Source of the DNA: JAYPWI01 sp964629575
GTDB lineage: Bacteria; Actinomycetota; Acidimicrobiia; Acidimicrobiales; Poriferisodalaceae
NCBI GenBank assembly: GCA_964629575.1
Contig: CAZVUM010000013.1
Location: 1-64,000, forward strand
Direction: 5' to 3'
Length of the DNA stretch: 64,000 nucleotides
Shown piece by piece: positions 57,408 to 64,000 of this stretch. The notes below the pieces were generated by a model. The model saw only the letters and a list, made by a program, of their open reading frames with translations. It ran no database searches and had not been told where the DNA came from. Made by a program: the position numbers and the translations under genes. Positions within the stretch are counted from its first letter, which is position 1. Each line of letters begins with the position of its first letter.

Positions 57408-58166
57408 ATGAACGGGCACGACATGGCCACTGCGAGCGCTGAGAGCTCCGGAGCCGACGAGTACGGCCGCTGGTACCCGCTCAATCGCTATCTGATCGGG
57501 CCGTTCCTGCGATTCCTCGTTCGGGTGTATCAGCCGGGCCTTGCGAACCTCCCGGAGCACGGTCCCGCGATATTGGCCCCCAATCACATCTCGTTCCTCG
57601 ACTCGGCCCTGCTGATGGCCACCTTGCCCCGGCAGATCAAGTTCGTGGGCAAGGCCGAGTACCTCGACGACTGGAAGACCAGGACCTTGTTCCCCGCCAT
57701 GGGGATGATCCCGATCGACCGATCCGGCGGGGCGGCGTCCAGCGCGGCGCTCGACGCGGCGCGTCGGGTGCTCGACGACGGGGGGCTGTTCGGCATCTTT
57801 CCCGAGGGCACTCGCTCGCGCGATGGGCGACTTCACAAGGGTCACACCGGTGTCGCCCGGCTGGCTCTCCAGACGGGCGCACCGATCATCCCGGTCGGAA
57901 TCGTCGGCACTCGGGAGATCCAGCCGCCTGATGCGCCGCGGCCTCGCCCGTTCATGCCCGCCACGTTCGCCTTCGGAAAGCCGATCGATGCCTCGCGATC
58001 GGGCGGCGAAGCCGACGATCGGATGGCCTTGCGCCAGATCACCGACGAAGTGATGTTCGAGATCCGTGCGCTCACGGGCCAGGACTACGTTCCGCGGTAC
58101 GCGACCCGCGAGCCCGAGGGTGCAGACGCATCGTCGTCCACGGCGGTACTGAAGGCATCGGCGTGA
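57408..58166 (+). CDS. 1-acylglycerol-3-phosphate O-acyltransferase (PlsC-like)
   Basis: A 252-residue acyltransferase. Block I is the HX4D motif in NHISFLDS, block III FPEGTRSRDG, followed by GHTGVARLALQTGAPIIPVGIVGT. It would acylate lysophosphatidic acid or a related phospholipid precursor on the inner membrane face. The start is one of two ATGs (57408 or 57423). It overlaps the HIT gene by 4 bp (GTGA) and lies 44 bp after the peptidase gene, next to the phosphatidylinositol mannoside genes, consistent with a role in membrane lipid synthesis. Confidence 0.87.
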   Translation: MNGHDMATASAESSGADEYGRWYPLNRYLIGPFLRFLVRVYQPGLANLPEHGPAILAPNHISFLDSALLMATLPRQIKFVGKAEYLDDWKTRTLFPAMGMIPIDRSGGAASSAALDAARRVLDDGGLFGIFPEGTRSRDGRLHKGHTGVARLALQTGAPIIPVGIVGTREIQPPDAPRPRPFMPATFAFGKPIDASRSGGEADDRMALRQITDEVMFEIRALTGQDYVPRYATREPEGADASSSTAVLKASA

Positions 58167-58678
58167 CCGATCGTCTCGAACGGCTCTGGGCGACCTGGCG
58201 CAGCGACTACGTCGCCGACCCCGCTCGCCGCGCAGACGGCGAGACGGACTGCGTGCTCTGCGGGGTGCTCGATCTCCGTCATGAGCACCCCGATGAGCTG
58301 ATCGCGATCGGCGAGACCGCCGCGGTCGTGGTCAACGCATACCCCTACACCAGTGGCCACGTGATGGTGCTGCCCTATCGCCATGTTGCGCGCCTCGCTG
58401 ATCTCGAGCTCGAGGAGCGGCGTGAACTCTTCGACCTCCTCGACGCCACCGTCGCGGCGGTCGAGGCCACCTATGGTCCAGACGGCGTCAACTTCGGCGC
58501 CAACCTCGGCCGCGGTGCGGGCGCGGGCATCCCCGGCCACCTCCACGTGCACGTGCTGCCCCGCTGGGTCGGAGACACCAACTTCATGACGACCATCAGC
58601 GGCGTGCGGGTCGTCCCCGAATCCCTGGCCGACACACGTGATCGCCTCCGCGCCGCACTCAAGGAGCCGCGCGAGTAG
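58163..58678 (+). CDS. HIT-family protein (Ap4A phosphorylase/hydrolase-like)
   Basis: A 171-residue HIT protein. The catalytic triad motif GHLHVHVLPRW has His128 as nucleophile, and an upstream CVLCG (Cys30, Cys33) with nearby His residues would bind zinc, as in Rv2613c-type Ap4A phosphorylases. In Mycobacterium the homologue lies directly before pgsA1, patA and pimA, the same order as here except for one extra gene. GTG start within GTGA. Substrate likely a dinucleoside polyphosphate. Confidence 0.87.
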   Translation: MTDRLERLWATWRSDYVADPARRADGETDCVLCGVLDLRHEHPDELIAIGETAAVVVNAYPYTSGHVMVLPYRHVARLADLELEERRELFDLLDATVAAVEATYGPDGVNFGANLGRGAGAGIPGHLHVHVLPRWVGDTNFMTTISGVRVVPESLADTRDRLRAALKEPRE

Positions 58679-58719
58679 GCAGGATCGCCCGCGAAATTCG
58701 TGGTGTCAGCGTCACCCGA

Positions 58720-58725
58720 TAGCGT
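58720..58725 (+). promoter_or_regulatory. -10 hexamer TAGCGT inside the phosphatidylinositol mannoside block
   Basis: Eight nt before the GTG at 58734, within the 55-bp gap after the HIT gene. It gives the membrane-protein, pgsA and patA-like genes a promoter of their own. Confidence 0.5.
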
Positions 58726-58733
58726 GGCCGACC

Positions 58734-59354
58734 GTGGCTGACGATCCCCTCGGCGGGCCGCTGCCGAACGACGATGCAGAGGTGCGCGACGAGCTGCCTG
58801 AGGACCTCGATCGCGGCTTCGTTGGGCCATACACGTTTCCCAACAACAACAAGCGACGGATCACCGGGACCCTCTACCTCGCCGCGGCAGCGGCGACCCT
58901 GATCGTCGTCTGGGTCGCAGGGAGCGATGCGGTTCTCACCAATACAGGCGTCGCGATCGGCGCGGTGGGCCTCGCCGCGGTCGGCGCCTACCAACTCGTG
59001 GCCGGCTACTCGACCAAGGTCGACGAGAACGAAGCTCTGGTGGCGGCGAGCCGGGACCTCGGTTTCGCTGTCGGCCATGCGAGCGCGCAGCTGGGCTGGC
59101 GGGGCTTCGCCTCCCGGCCGACGTGGCGGATGCTCGTGTACTCGGCCGAGGATCCGCCGGCCAAGCGAGGGATGGTCCTCGTCGACGCGGTGAACGGCGG
59201 CGTCGTCGATCGCTACGTCGAGGACAATCCCGAGGACTGGATCGAAACGGTCCCGAGTGCGCGTGGGGGTCCAGCGGGAGAGCAGGCGACGCCCGCCGCC
59301 ACGAGCGACGAGTCGGGCCATGAAAGCGCAAAGGAATCGAACGACGATGTTTGA
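58734..59354 (+). CDS. Two-helix membrane protein in the PIM cluster
   Basis: A 206-residue protein of unknown function. An acidic N-terminus precedes two transmembrane helices (about residues 40-60 and 68-86, GTLYLAAAAATLIVVWVAG and VAIGAVGLAAVGAYQLVAGY). A cytoplasmic domain follows with ALVAASRDLGFAVGHASAQL and a conserved-looking RPTWRMLVYSAEDP segment. The tail is disordered. It overlaps pgsA by 8 bp, so it is tightly coupled to phosphatidylinositol phosphate synthesis. No counterpart occurs at this place in the mycobacterial cluster as I remember it. Confidence 0.7.
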   Translation: MADDPLGGPLPNDDAEVRDELPEDLDRGFVGPYTFPNNNKRRITGTLYLAAAAATLIVVWVAGSDAVLTNTGVAIGAVGLAAVGAYQLVAGYSTKVDENEALVAASRDLGFAVGHASAQLGWRGFASRPTWRMLVYSAEDPPAKRGMVLVDAVNGGVVDRYVEDNPEDWIETVPSARGGPAGEQATPAATSDESGHESAKESNDDV

Positions 59355-59937
59355 CGGCAGCTTCCGGAAGGGCGTGGATCAGGTCACCGATCCCGTCGGC
59401 CGCAGCTTCGTCCGCATCGGGATCAGCGCCGACCACCTCACCCTGTTCGGGCTCGTGATGTCGGTTGCCACAGCGATTGCCGTCGGTGCGGGCGAGTTGA
59501 AGCTGGGTGTGCTCTTCCTGGTGCTCACCGCGCTCGGCGACCTGCTCGACGGGGCGGTCGCCAAGGCTGCAGGGACCAGCTCGGCCCGTGGCGCGTTCTT
59601 CGACTCGACGATCGATCGGGTGACCGACGCTCTGCTCCTCGGGGGGATCGCCTGGCACCTCGCCGAGACCGAGAGCGCGCACATGCCGATCTTGCCGATG
59701 GCGCTCCTCGCGGTGTCCTCGGTGATCAGCTACGAACGGGCCAAGGCAGAGTTGCTCGGGTTCGACGCCAAGGGCGGTCTCATGGAACGGGCCGAGCGGG
59801 TCTTCGTTCTGGGATTCGCTCTCTTCTTCGATGCGATCCTCATCCCGGTGCTGTGGGTGATGTTGGTGCTGACCTCGATCACGGCCGTGCAACGCTTCTT
59901 CAAGGTGTGGGCGCAGGCCACGAGAGCACTGCGCTGA
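59347..59937 (+). CDS. pgsA: CDP-alcohol phosphatidyltransferase, probably phosphatidylinositol phosphate synthase
   Basis: A 196-residue membrane enzyme joining CDP-diacylglycerol to an alcohol, most likely inositol-1-phosphate. The catalytic motif is present as D65-x2-D68-G-x2-A-K73-x8-G82-x3-D86-x3-D90, with Lys where the family usually has Arg. Several membrane helices follow. The context (HIT protein before, PatA-like acyltransferase and PimA after) matches pgsA1 of Mycobacterium and supports the inositol-phosphate assignment. ATG 59347 overlaps the previous gene by 8 bp. Confidence 0.87.
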   Translation: MFDGSFRKGVDQVTDPVGRSFVRIGISADHLTLFGLVMSVATAIAVGAGELKLGVLFLVLTALGDLLDGAVAKAAGTSSARGAFFDSTIDRVTDALLLGGIAWHLAETESAHMPILPMALLAVSSVISYERAKAELLGFDAKGGLMERAERVFVLGFALFFDAILIPVLWVMLVLTSITAVQRFFKVWAQATRALR

Positions 59938-59939
59938 AG

Positions 59940-60830
59940 GTGTCCGCCAAGGACGACATCGTCACCGGGATCTACCGCGGCGGCTCGTGGGCCGCTCGGC
60001 ACCTTCCGGGCGTAGTGGCTGCGCGGCTGCCCGAGCTGGCGGCCCGCCCCCTGGTCGCAGCCGCCCGTACACAACGGGCGATGGTCGCGCGGCACATGCG
60101 TCGGGCCCTCGGCCCAGGGGCCAGCGATCGCGCCATTCGTCGGGCGGTCACGGGGGCCTACGAGTCCTATGCGCGGTATTGGGTCGAGTCCTTCAGGCTT
60201 CCCGACGTCGGCGCAGCCGAACTCACCGCCGGGATCGACGTCCCCGCGTACCACCACGTCGAGGCAGGTCTCGAACGCGGCAACGGTGTGATCCTGGCGC
60301 TCCCACACCTCGGTGGTTGGGAGTGGGCGGGCTTTTGGATGGCCACCGTGAACCGGTTGCCGATCACCGTGGTGGTCGAGGCAATCGAGCCACCCGAGCT
60401 GTTCGACTGGTTCGTGCGATTCCGTTCGGATCTCGGGATGAACGTGGTGCCGCTCGACAAGGACGCCGGCGGCGAGGTGCTCGCGGCACTCGGACGCAAC
60501 GAGATCGTGTGCCTGTTGTGTGACCGCGACATCGGGGGCGGTGGCATCGAGGCCGACTTTCTCGGGGAGCGCACCACCCTCCCGGCGGGCCCGGCGCTGC
60601 TCGGTCTCCGAGCGGAGGCAACCGTTCTGCCAACCGCCGTGTACTTCCGGCCAGGGGGCGGCCACCTCGGCGTCGTGCGGCCACCGCTCGACACTGCCCG
60701 CAGGGGAAAGCTGCGCGAGGACGTGTCCAGGGTCACCCAGCATCTGGCCGATGACCTTGGCCTGCTGATTCGGCGCGCCCCCGAGCAGTGGCACATGTTC
60801 CAGCCCAACTGGCCGAGCGATTCGGCCTGA
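59940..60830 (+). CDS. PIM acyltransferase (PatA-like, LpxL/HtrB superfamily)
   Basis: A 296-residue acyltransferase of the LpxL/HtrB superfamily. The HX4E motif is LPHLGGWEWAG (His123, Glu128), and the C-terminal PEQWHMFQPNW is typical. In Mycobacterium the orthologous PatA transfers palmitate to the mannose of phosphatidylinositol mannoside on the cytoplasmic side. GTG 59940 starts 2 bp after the pgsA stop. The next gene, pimA, makes the presumed acceptor. Confidence 0.85.
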   Translation: MSAKDDIVTGIYRGGSWAARHLPGVVAARLPELAARPLVAAARTQRAMVARHMRRALGPGASDRAIRRAVTGAYESYARYWVESFRLPDVGAAELTAGIDVPAYHHVEAGLERGNGVILALPHLGGWEWAGFWMATVNRLPITVVVEAIEPPELFDWFVRFRSDLGMNVVPLDKDAGGEVLAALGRNEIVCLLCDRDIGGGGIEADFLGERTTLPAGPALLGLRAEATVLPTAVYFRPGGGHLGVVRPPLDTARRGKLREDVSRVTQHLADDLGLLIRRAPEQWHMFQPNWPSDSA

Positions 60831-60870
60831 GCCGGTCACGCTCAGCTGTCGCACCACGGGTGTCATGACC

Positions 60871-60876
60871 TAGCGT
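60871..60876 (+). promoter_or_regulatory. -10 hexamer TAGCGT for pimA
   Basis: Seven nt before the GTG at 60884. Confidence 0.55.
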
Positions 60877-60883
60877 TGAGGGG

Positions 60884-62044
60884 GTGCGCATCGGGATCGT
60901 TTCGCCGTACAGCCTGACGGTCCCTGGCGGGGTGCAGGCGCAAGTACTCGGTTTGGCGAGGTCGTTGTCCGATCTCGGCCACAGCACGCGTGTCCTTGGC
61001 CCCTGTGACGGGGCGCCACCCGCGGTCGGTGTCACGCCGCTCGGCGCGTCGATCCCGACCTTCGCCAATGGATCCATCGCGCCGATCGCGCCCGATGTCG
61101 CGTGCACCTTGCGCACGATCCGCTCCCTGGCCGACGAAGAGTTCGACGTCATCCACATCCACGAACCCATCTGCCCGGGGCCCTGCCAGACCGCCCTGTT
61201 CACCAAGTACGCCCCGATCGTCGGCACCTGGCACGCGGCGGGAGGGAGCAAGGCCTACCTCACCCCGGGAGTGAAGTGGCTCGCCGACCGGGCGAGCGTG
61301 CGCGCCGCCGTGTCGACCGATGCGCGCGACATGGCAGCAGCCGCTCTGGGCGGCGACTACGAGATCGTGTTCAACGGCATCGACCTCGACGGCGTCCGCA
61401 AGACCGACCCGTGGCTCGCGGCACAGCCGACGATCGCGTACGTCGGACGGCACGAGCCGCGCAAGGGTCTCGCCGTTCTGCTCGAGGCGGTGCAGCAGCT
61501 GCCTGCATCCACCCGGCTCTGGGTGATGTCCGAGGGCCCCCAGACCCAAGAACTTCGTGCGAGGTACGCCCACGACGAGCGCATCGAGTGGCTGGGCAAC
61601 ATCACCGACGAGGAGAAGCTCGCCCGCATCAAGGGCGCAGACGTCTTCTGCGTTCCGTCCCTGCGCGGGGAGAGCTTCGGCATCGTCTTGCTCGAAGGCA
61701 TGGCGGCCCGCACTCCAGTGGTGGCGAGCGATCTCCCCGGGTACCGCAACGTCGCGCACACAGGTCGCGAAGCGCTTCTCGTTCCGCCCGGTGACGTCGA
61801 TCGCCTCGCCGAAGGGCTCCGACGCGTGCTCAACGACCCGGCGCTGGCCTCCTCCCTCGTGGCGTCAGGCGAGCCCCGGGCCGAACAGTTCGCCATGGAC
61901 CGCCTCGCAGAGACATACCTCGACCTCTACGAGAGAGCGATCGCTGTCGAGCGTGACGCAGGAACCGTTCGTCCGGTGACGGGGTGGTGGCCTCGCAGGC
62001 GTCGAGCCGCCCGGTCGGCAAGCAGCCCGCATCGCGAGCGCTGA
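60884..62044 (+). CDS. pimA: GT4 glycosyltransferase, phosphatidylinositol mannosyltransferase PimA-like
   Basis: A 386-residue GT-B glycosyltransferase that would transfer mannose from GDP-mannose to phosphatidylinositol, the first step of PIM synthesis. Visible: the N-terminal glycine loop TVPGGVQAQV, the membrane-near HIHEPICPGPCQTAL, VNGIDLDGVRK-type acceptor region, the sugar-nucleotide motif VGRHEPRKGL (PimA has GRYDEPRKGM) and the ESFGIVLLEGMA helix with the conserved Glu. A basic Arg-rich tail may bind anionic lipid. GTG start by its -10 box. Confidence 0.88.
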   Translation: MRIGIVSPYSLTVPGGVQAQVLGLARSLSDLGHSTRVLGPCDGAPPAVGVTPLGASIPTFANGSIAPIAPDVACTLRTIRSLADEEFDVIHIHEPICPGPCQTALFTKYAPIVGTWHAAGGSKAYLTPGVKWLADRASVRAAVSTDARDMAAAALGGDYEIVFNGIDLDGVRKTDPWLAAQPTIAYVGRHEPRKGLAVLLEAVQQLPASTRLWVMSEGPQTQELRARYAHDERIEWLGNITDEEKLARIKGADVFCVPSLRGESFGIVLLEGMAARTPVVASDLPGYRNVAHTGREALLVPPGDVDRLAEGLRRVLNDPALASSLVASGEPRAEQFAMDRLAETYLDLYERAIAVERDAGTVRPVTGWWPRRRRAARSASSPHRER

Positions 62045-62100
62045 CCCTTACACTCTCTCGCGGCACGCACCCGGCACGTCTCCCGTGCGAGTTCTTCGAC

Positions 62101-62976
62101 ATGGACACCGACATCGAACAGATCGACCACCACCGCCAACGGATCGACCGATTGATCCTCGTCTTTTGGCTCACCGCGCTCCTGTCGGGATTGGTGGTGG
62201 GCCTGGTGTTGTGGGTCGTCACCCCGCTGGGATGGCTGGGCCTCCCGGTGGCGCTCGGTGTCGCTGCGCTTCTCGCCGTTCTGCTCCTCCGTCGGTCAGA
62301 GCGGTGGCTGGTCGATTCCTACGGCGGCTCCGACGTCGATGAGTCCACCCACCCGCGCCTGGTCAACGTCGTCGAAGGGCTGTGTGCCAGCTCCGGGGTT
62401 GCGCAACCTCAGCTTCGGATCGTCGACTCTCCCGCCGTCAACATGATCGCCGTGGGGCGCCACCCGAGCAGGTCGTGGCTGGTCGTCACCAGCGGAGCGT
62501 TGGAGAACGCGAGTCGTATCGAGCTCGAAGCCCTGGTCGCCAACGAGGTCAGCCAGGTCCGCACGCTCGACACGGCCCACGCGAGCACGGTCGCGACCAC
62601 CGTCGGGCTTCCGGCGCTGCTCGCCGACATCGGCAAGCGGTTGCGGGCCGGCCGATCGATCAACGGCTCGGCGGGTTCGGCAGGAGGGCGCGCGGCGGGA
62701 GCCGTGTGTGGACTCTTCATTCCTCTCGCAGGGGTGAGCCGCCGTCGTTCGGCCGCCGAGCTCGAACCCCACCGCGACTTTCGCACCGACGTCACCGGGG
62801 TCCAGCTCACCCGGTATCCGCCCGGCATGATCGCAGCGCTCGAACGCGCCGAGTCGGCCTCGGACGCGGTGCTCGATGTCGCGGGAGCAGGAGCTGCTCT
62901 CTGCGTCGTGGATCCCCGTGACTCGCGCGTCCGCCCACCACTCTCGGAGCGCATCGCAGCTCTTCGTGAGCTCTGA
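62101..62976 (+). CDS. HtpX/M48-like protein with a destroyed HExxH motif (pseudopeptidase)
   Basis: A 291-residue membrane protein with two N-terminal helices (about 18-40 and 43-62). The following domain is that of M48/HtpX peptidases (LRIVDSPAVNMIAVGR, LVVTSGALENASRIELEALV), but the expected AHExxH is ANEVSQ at residues 147-152: both zinc-binding His are replaced (Asn148, Gln152). The third-ligand motif is also changed (RDFRTD where RExxAD is expected). Catalysis is not possible as in M48; a scaffold or regulatory role is likely. Start ATG 62101; a TACACT at 62049 may be its -10. Confidence 0.8.
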   Translation: MDTDIEQIDHHRQRIDRLILVFWLTALLSGLVVGLVLWVVTPLGWLGLPVALGVAALLAVLLLRRSERWLVDSYGGSDVDESTHPRLVNVVEGLCASSGVAQPQLRIVDSPAVNMIAVGRHPSRSWLVVTSGALENASRIELEALVANEVSQVRTLDTAHASTVATTVGLPALLADIGKRLRAGRSINGSAGSAGGRAAGAVCGLFIPLAGVSRRRSAAELEPHRDFRTDVTGVQLTRYPPGMIAALERAESASDAVLDVAGAGAALCVVDPRDSRVRPPLSERIAALREL

Positions 62977-62980
62977 GGCG

Positions 62981-64000
62981 GTGACGGGAGCCCGCCGCTC
63001 CTCACTCCCCGTGCGGCCTCTGCGCAGGTCAGCGCTCGCCGCGTGCGTCCTGCTGGCCGGTTGCTCATCGGGGGGATCCCCCGTCACCGATGAAGCTGCT
63101 GAGCCCACAACCTCAGCGGTCGAAATCGGCGTGACCACCACGACCCGCGTCGTGGACGGCGATCCGCTGTCGCGCGACGACATCACCCGCCTCGACTTCG
63201 CCCCCGATTCGGTTGCGCCTGACGAGGCACCTCTCACCGGCACCGGGGTCGCCGATGTGAACCTCCTTGCCAGGCCCGCGCTGGCGATCAAGGTCGACAA
63301 CGTCGACAGCGCTCGTCCCCAGACGGGCCTCGTCGAGGCCGACCTCGTCTACGAGGAGCTCGTCGAAGGCGGGCTCACGCGACTTCTGGCCGTGTATCAG
63401 AGCGAGGACCCTCCGCTCGTGGGCCCCGTTCGATCGGCACGGTCCACGGACGTCCCGCTGCTGATGCCGCTCAAGACGCCGATGTTCGTCTGGAGCGGCG
63501 CCAACACCGCCTTCTCCGACATGCTCGACCGACGTGCGGTCGCCGACGTCGGTGTCGAGGCGCGGCCCGACGGCTATCTGCGACGCGACGACCGGAACCC
63601 TCCGTCCGATCTGTATGCGCTCACCGAGGTTCTCCGGGGCTTCACCGCGGATGTGGCGTTGCCGCCGCCGCCGCAGTTCTCCTACCTGCCCCGAGGTGGC
63701 GACGACGGCACCGACGGCCCGCCGGTCGTCGGTGTCGCGGTCGAGTTCGGTTCGACCTCGGTCGTGCATCGCTGGGACGACTCGCGCCGCGGGTGGGCTC
63801 GTGAGCAGAACGGCACCCCACACGTCGATGAGGACGGTGTGCAGGTCGCACCCGAGAACGTGATCGTTCAGTTCGTCACCTACCTCGACACCGGCCTCGT
63901 CGATGCCAACGGCGCGGCCGTGCCGGAGGCACAGATCTGGGAGGGCCAGGGCACGGCGTGGGTGTTGAGCGGCGGCCGGCTCACCGTGGGGACCTGGTTC
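62981..64000 (+). CDS. DUF3048 lipoprotein (3' end beyond window)
   Basis: The first 340 codons of an exported lipoprotein. The GTG at 62981 is 5 bp after the previous stop; the signal helix ends in the lipobox LLAGC. A Thr-rich linker leads to a DUF3048 (YerB-like) domain with RPALAIKVDNVDSARPQTGL, ADLVYEELVEGGLTRLLAVYQ and VGPVRSARSTDVPL, all typical. YerB-type proteins are cell-surface proteins of unclear function. The end of the gene lies outside the window. Confidence 0.82.
   Translation, partial: MTGARRSSLPVRPLRRSALAACVLLAGCSSGGSPVTDEAAEPTTSAVEIGVTTTTRVVDGDPLSRDDITRLDFAPDSVAPDEAPLTGTGVADVNLLARPALAIKVDNVDSARPQTGLVEADLVYEELVEGGLTRLLAVYQSEDPPLVGPVRSARSTDVPLLMPLKTPMFVWSGANTAFSDMLDRRAVADVGVEARPDGYLRRDDRNPPSDLYALTEVLRGFTADVALPPPPQFSYLPRGGDDGTDGPPVVGVAVEFGSTSVVHRWDDSRRGWAREQNGTPHVDEDGVQVAPENVIVQFVTYLDTGLVDANGAAVPEAQIWEGQGTAWVLSGGRLTVGTWF

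Overview
The window is 64 kb of GC-rich, almost fully coding DNA with 57 protein genes supported here and no rRNA, tRNA, CRISPR array, prophage or complete insertion sequence that I can see. The gene content points to a free-living actinobacterium, most likely of the class Acidimicrobiia. It includes an InhA-like enoyl-ACP reductase, an F420 reductase and an LLM-class oxidoreductase, the mycothiol ligase MshC, a phosphatidylinositol mannoside gene block, a secreted protein with six GYW-type propeller repeats, and many acyl-CoA enzymes. The class assignment is inference; the actinobacterial assignment is well supported.

Layout. 1-5.4 kb: a MaoC-like, dienelactone hydrolase and NTF2-like operon next to a HExxH membrane protein, a Thr-rich lipoprotein, an enoyl-CoA hydratase and a small membrane protein. 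5.4-5.8 kb: a non-coding patch with an 18-bp perfect palindrome, an imperfect inverted-repeat cluster and the 3' remnant of a YjbR-like gene. 5.8-10.2 kb: a tight four-gene operon (NeuD-like acyltransferase, double-length CaiB/BaiF protein with one dead half, ATC-hydrolase-like protein, EamA transporter). 10.3-15.8 kb: two luciferase-like monooxygenases, an alpha/beta hydrolase and an FG-GAP surface protein. 15.8-22.3 kb: a MacB-type ABC system, acetoacetyl-CoA synthetase and a membrane protein. 22.4-32.4 kb: an orphan PEP-mobile-domain protein, a DinB/MDMPI protein, the propeller protein, coaE, a DM13 protein, a tandem hotdog protein and an SDR. 32.5-41.3 kb: a membrane sulfite-oxidase-like enzyme, a HAD phosphatase, a Cys-rich GAF-GGDEF protein, a Wzz-like protein, an acyl-CoA dehydrogenase, a bitopic protein and a TetR regulator. 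41.3-53.4 kb: a hotdog protein, two LytM (M23) proteins, an ABC ATPase with a methyltransferase and TetR, a heterodimeric ABC exporter and a CorC/HlyC pair. 53.5-64 kb: fabI, the F420 reductase, mshC, a secreted HExxH protein, a PlsC acyltransferase, then HIT protein - membrane protein - pgsA - patA-like - pimA, a catalytically dead HtpX-like protein and a DUF3048 lipoprotein that runs off the end.

A feature of the whole window is how transcription starts. At least 16 genes that head transcription units have a TAnnnT -10 hexamer ending 5-8 nt before the start codon, so their mRNAs should be leaderless. This pattern fixes several otherwise uncertain GTG starts. Inside operons, genes are instead coupled by short gaps or by GTGA/ATGA overlaps. 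The ABC exporter and the CorC gene fire divergently from -10 boxes that overlap by two bases.
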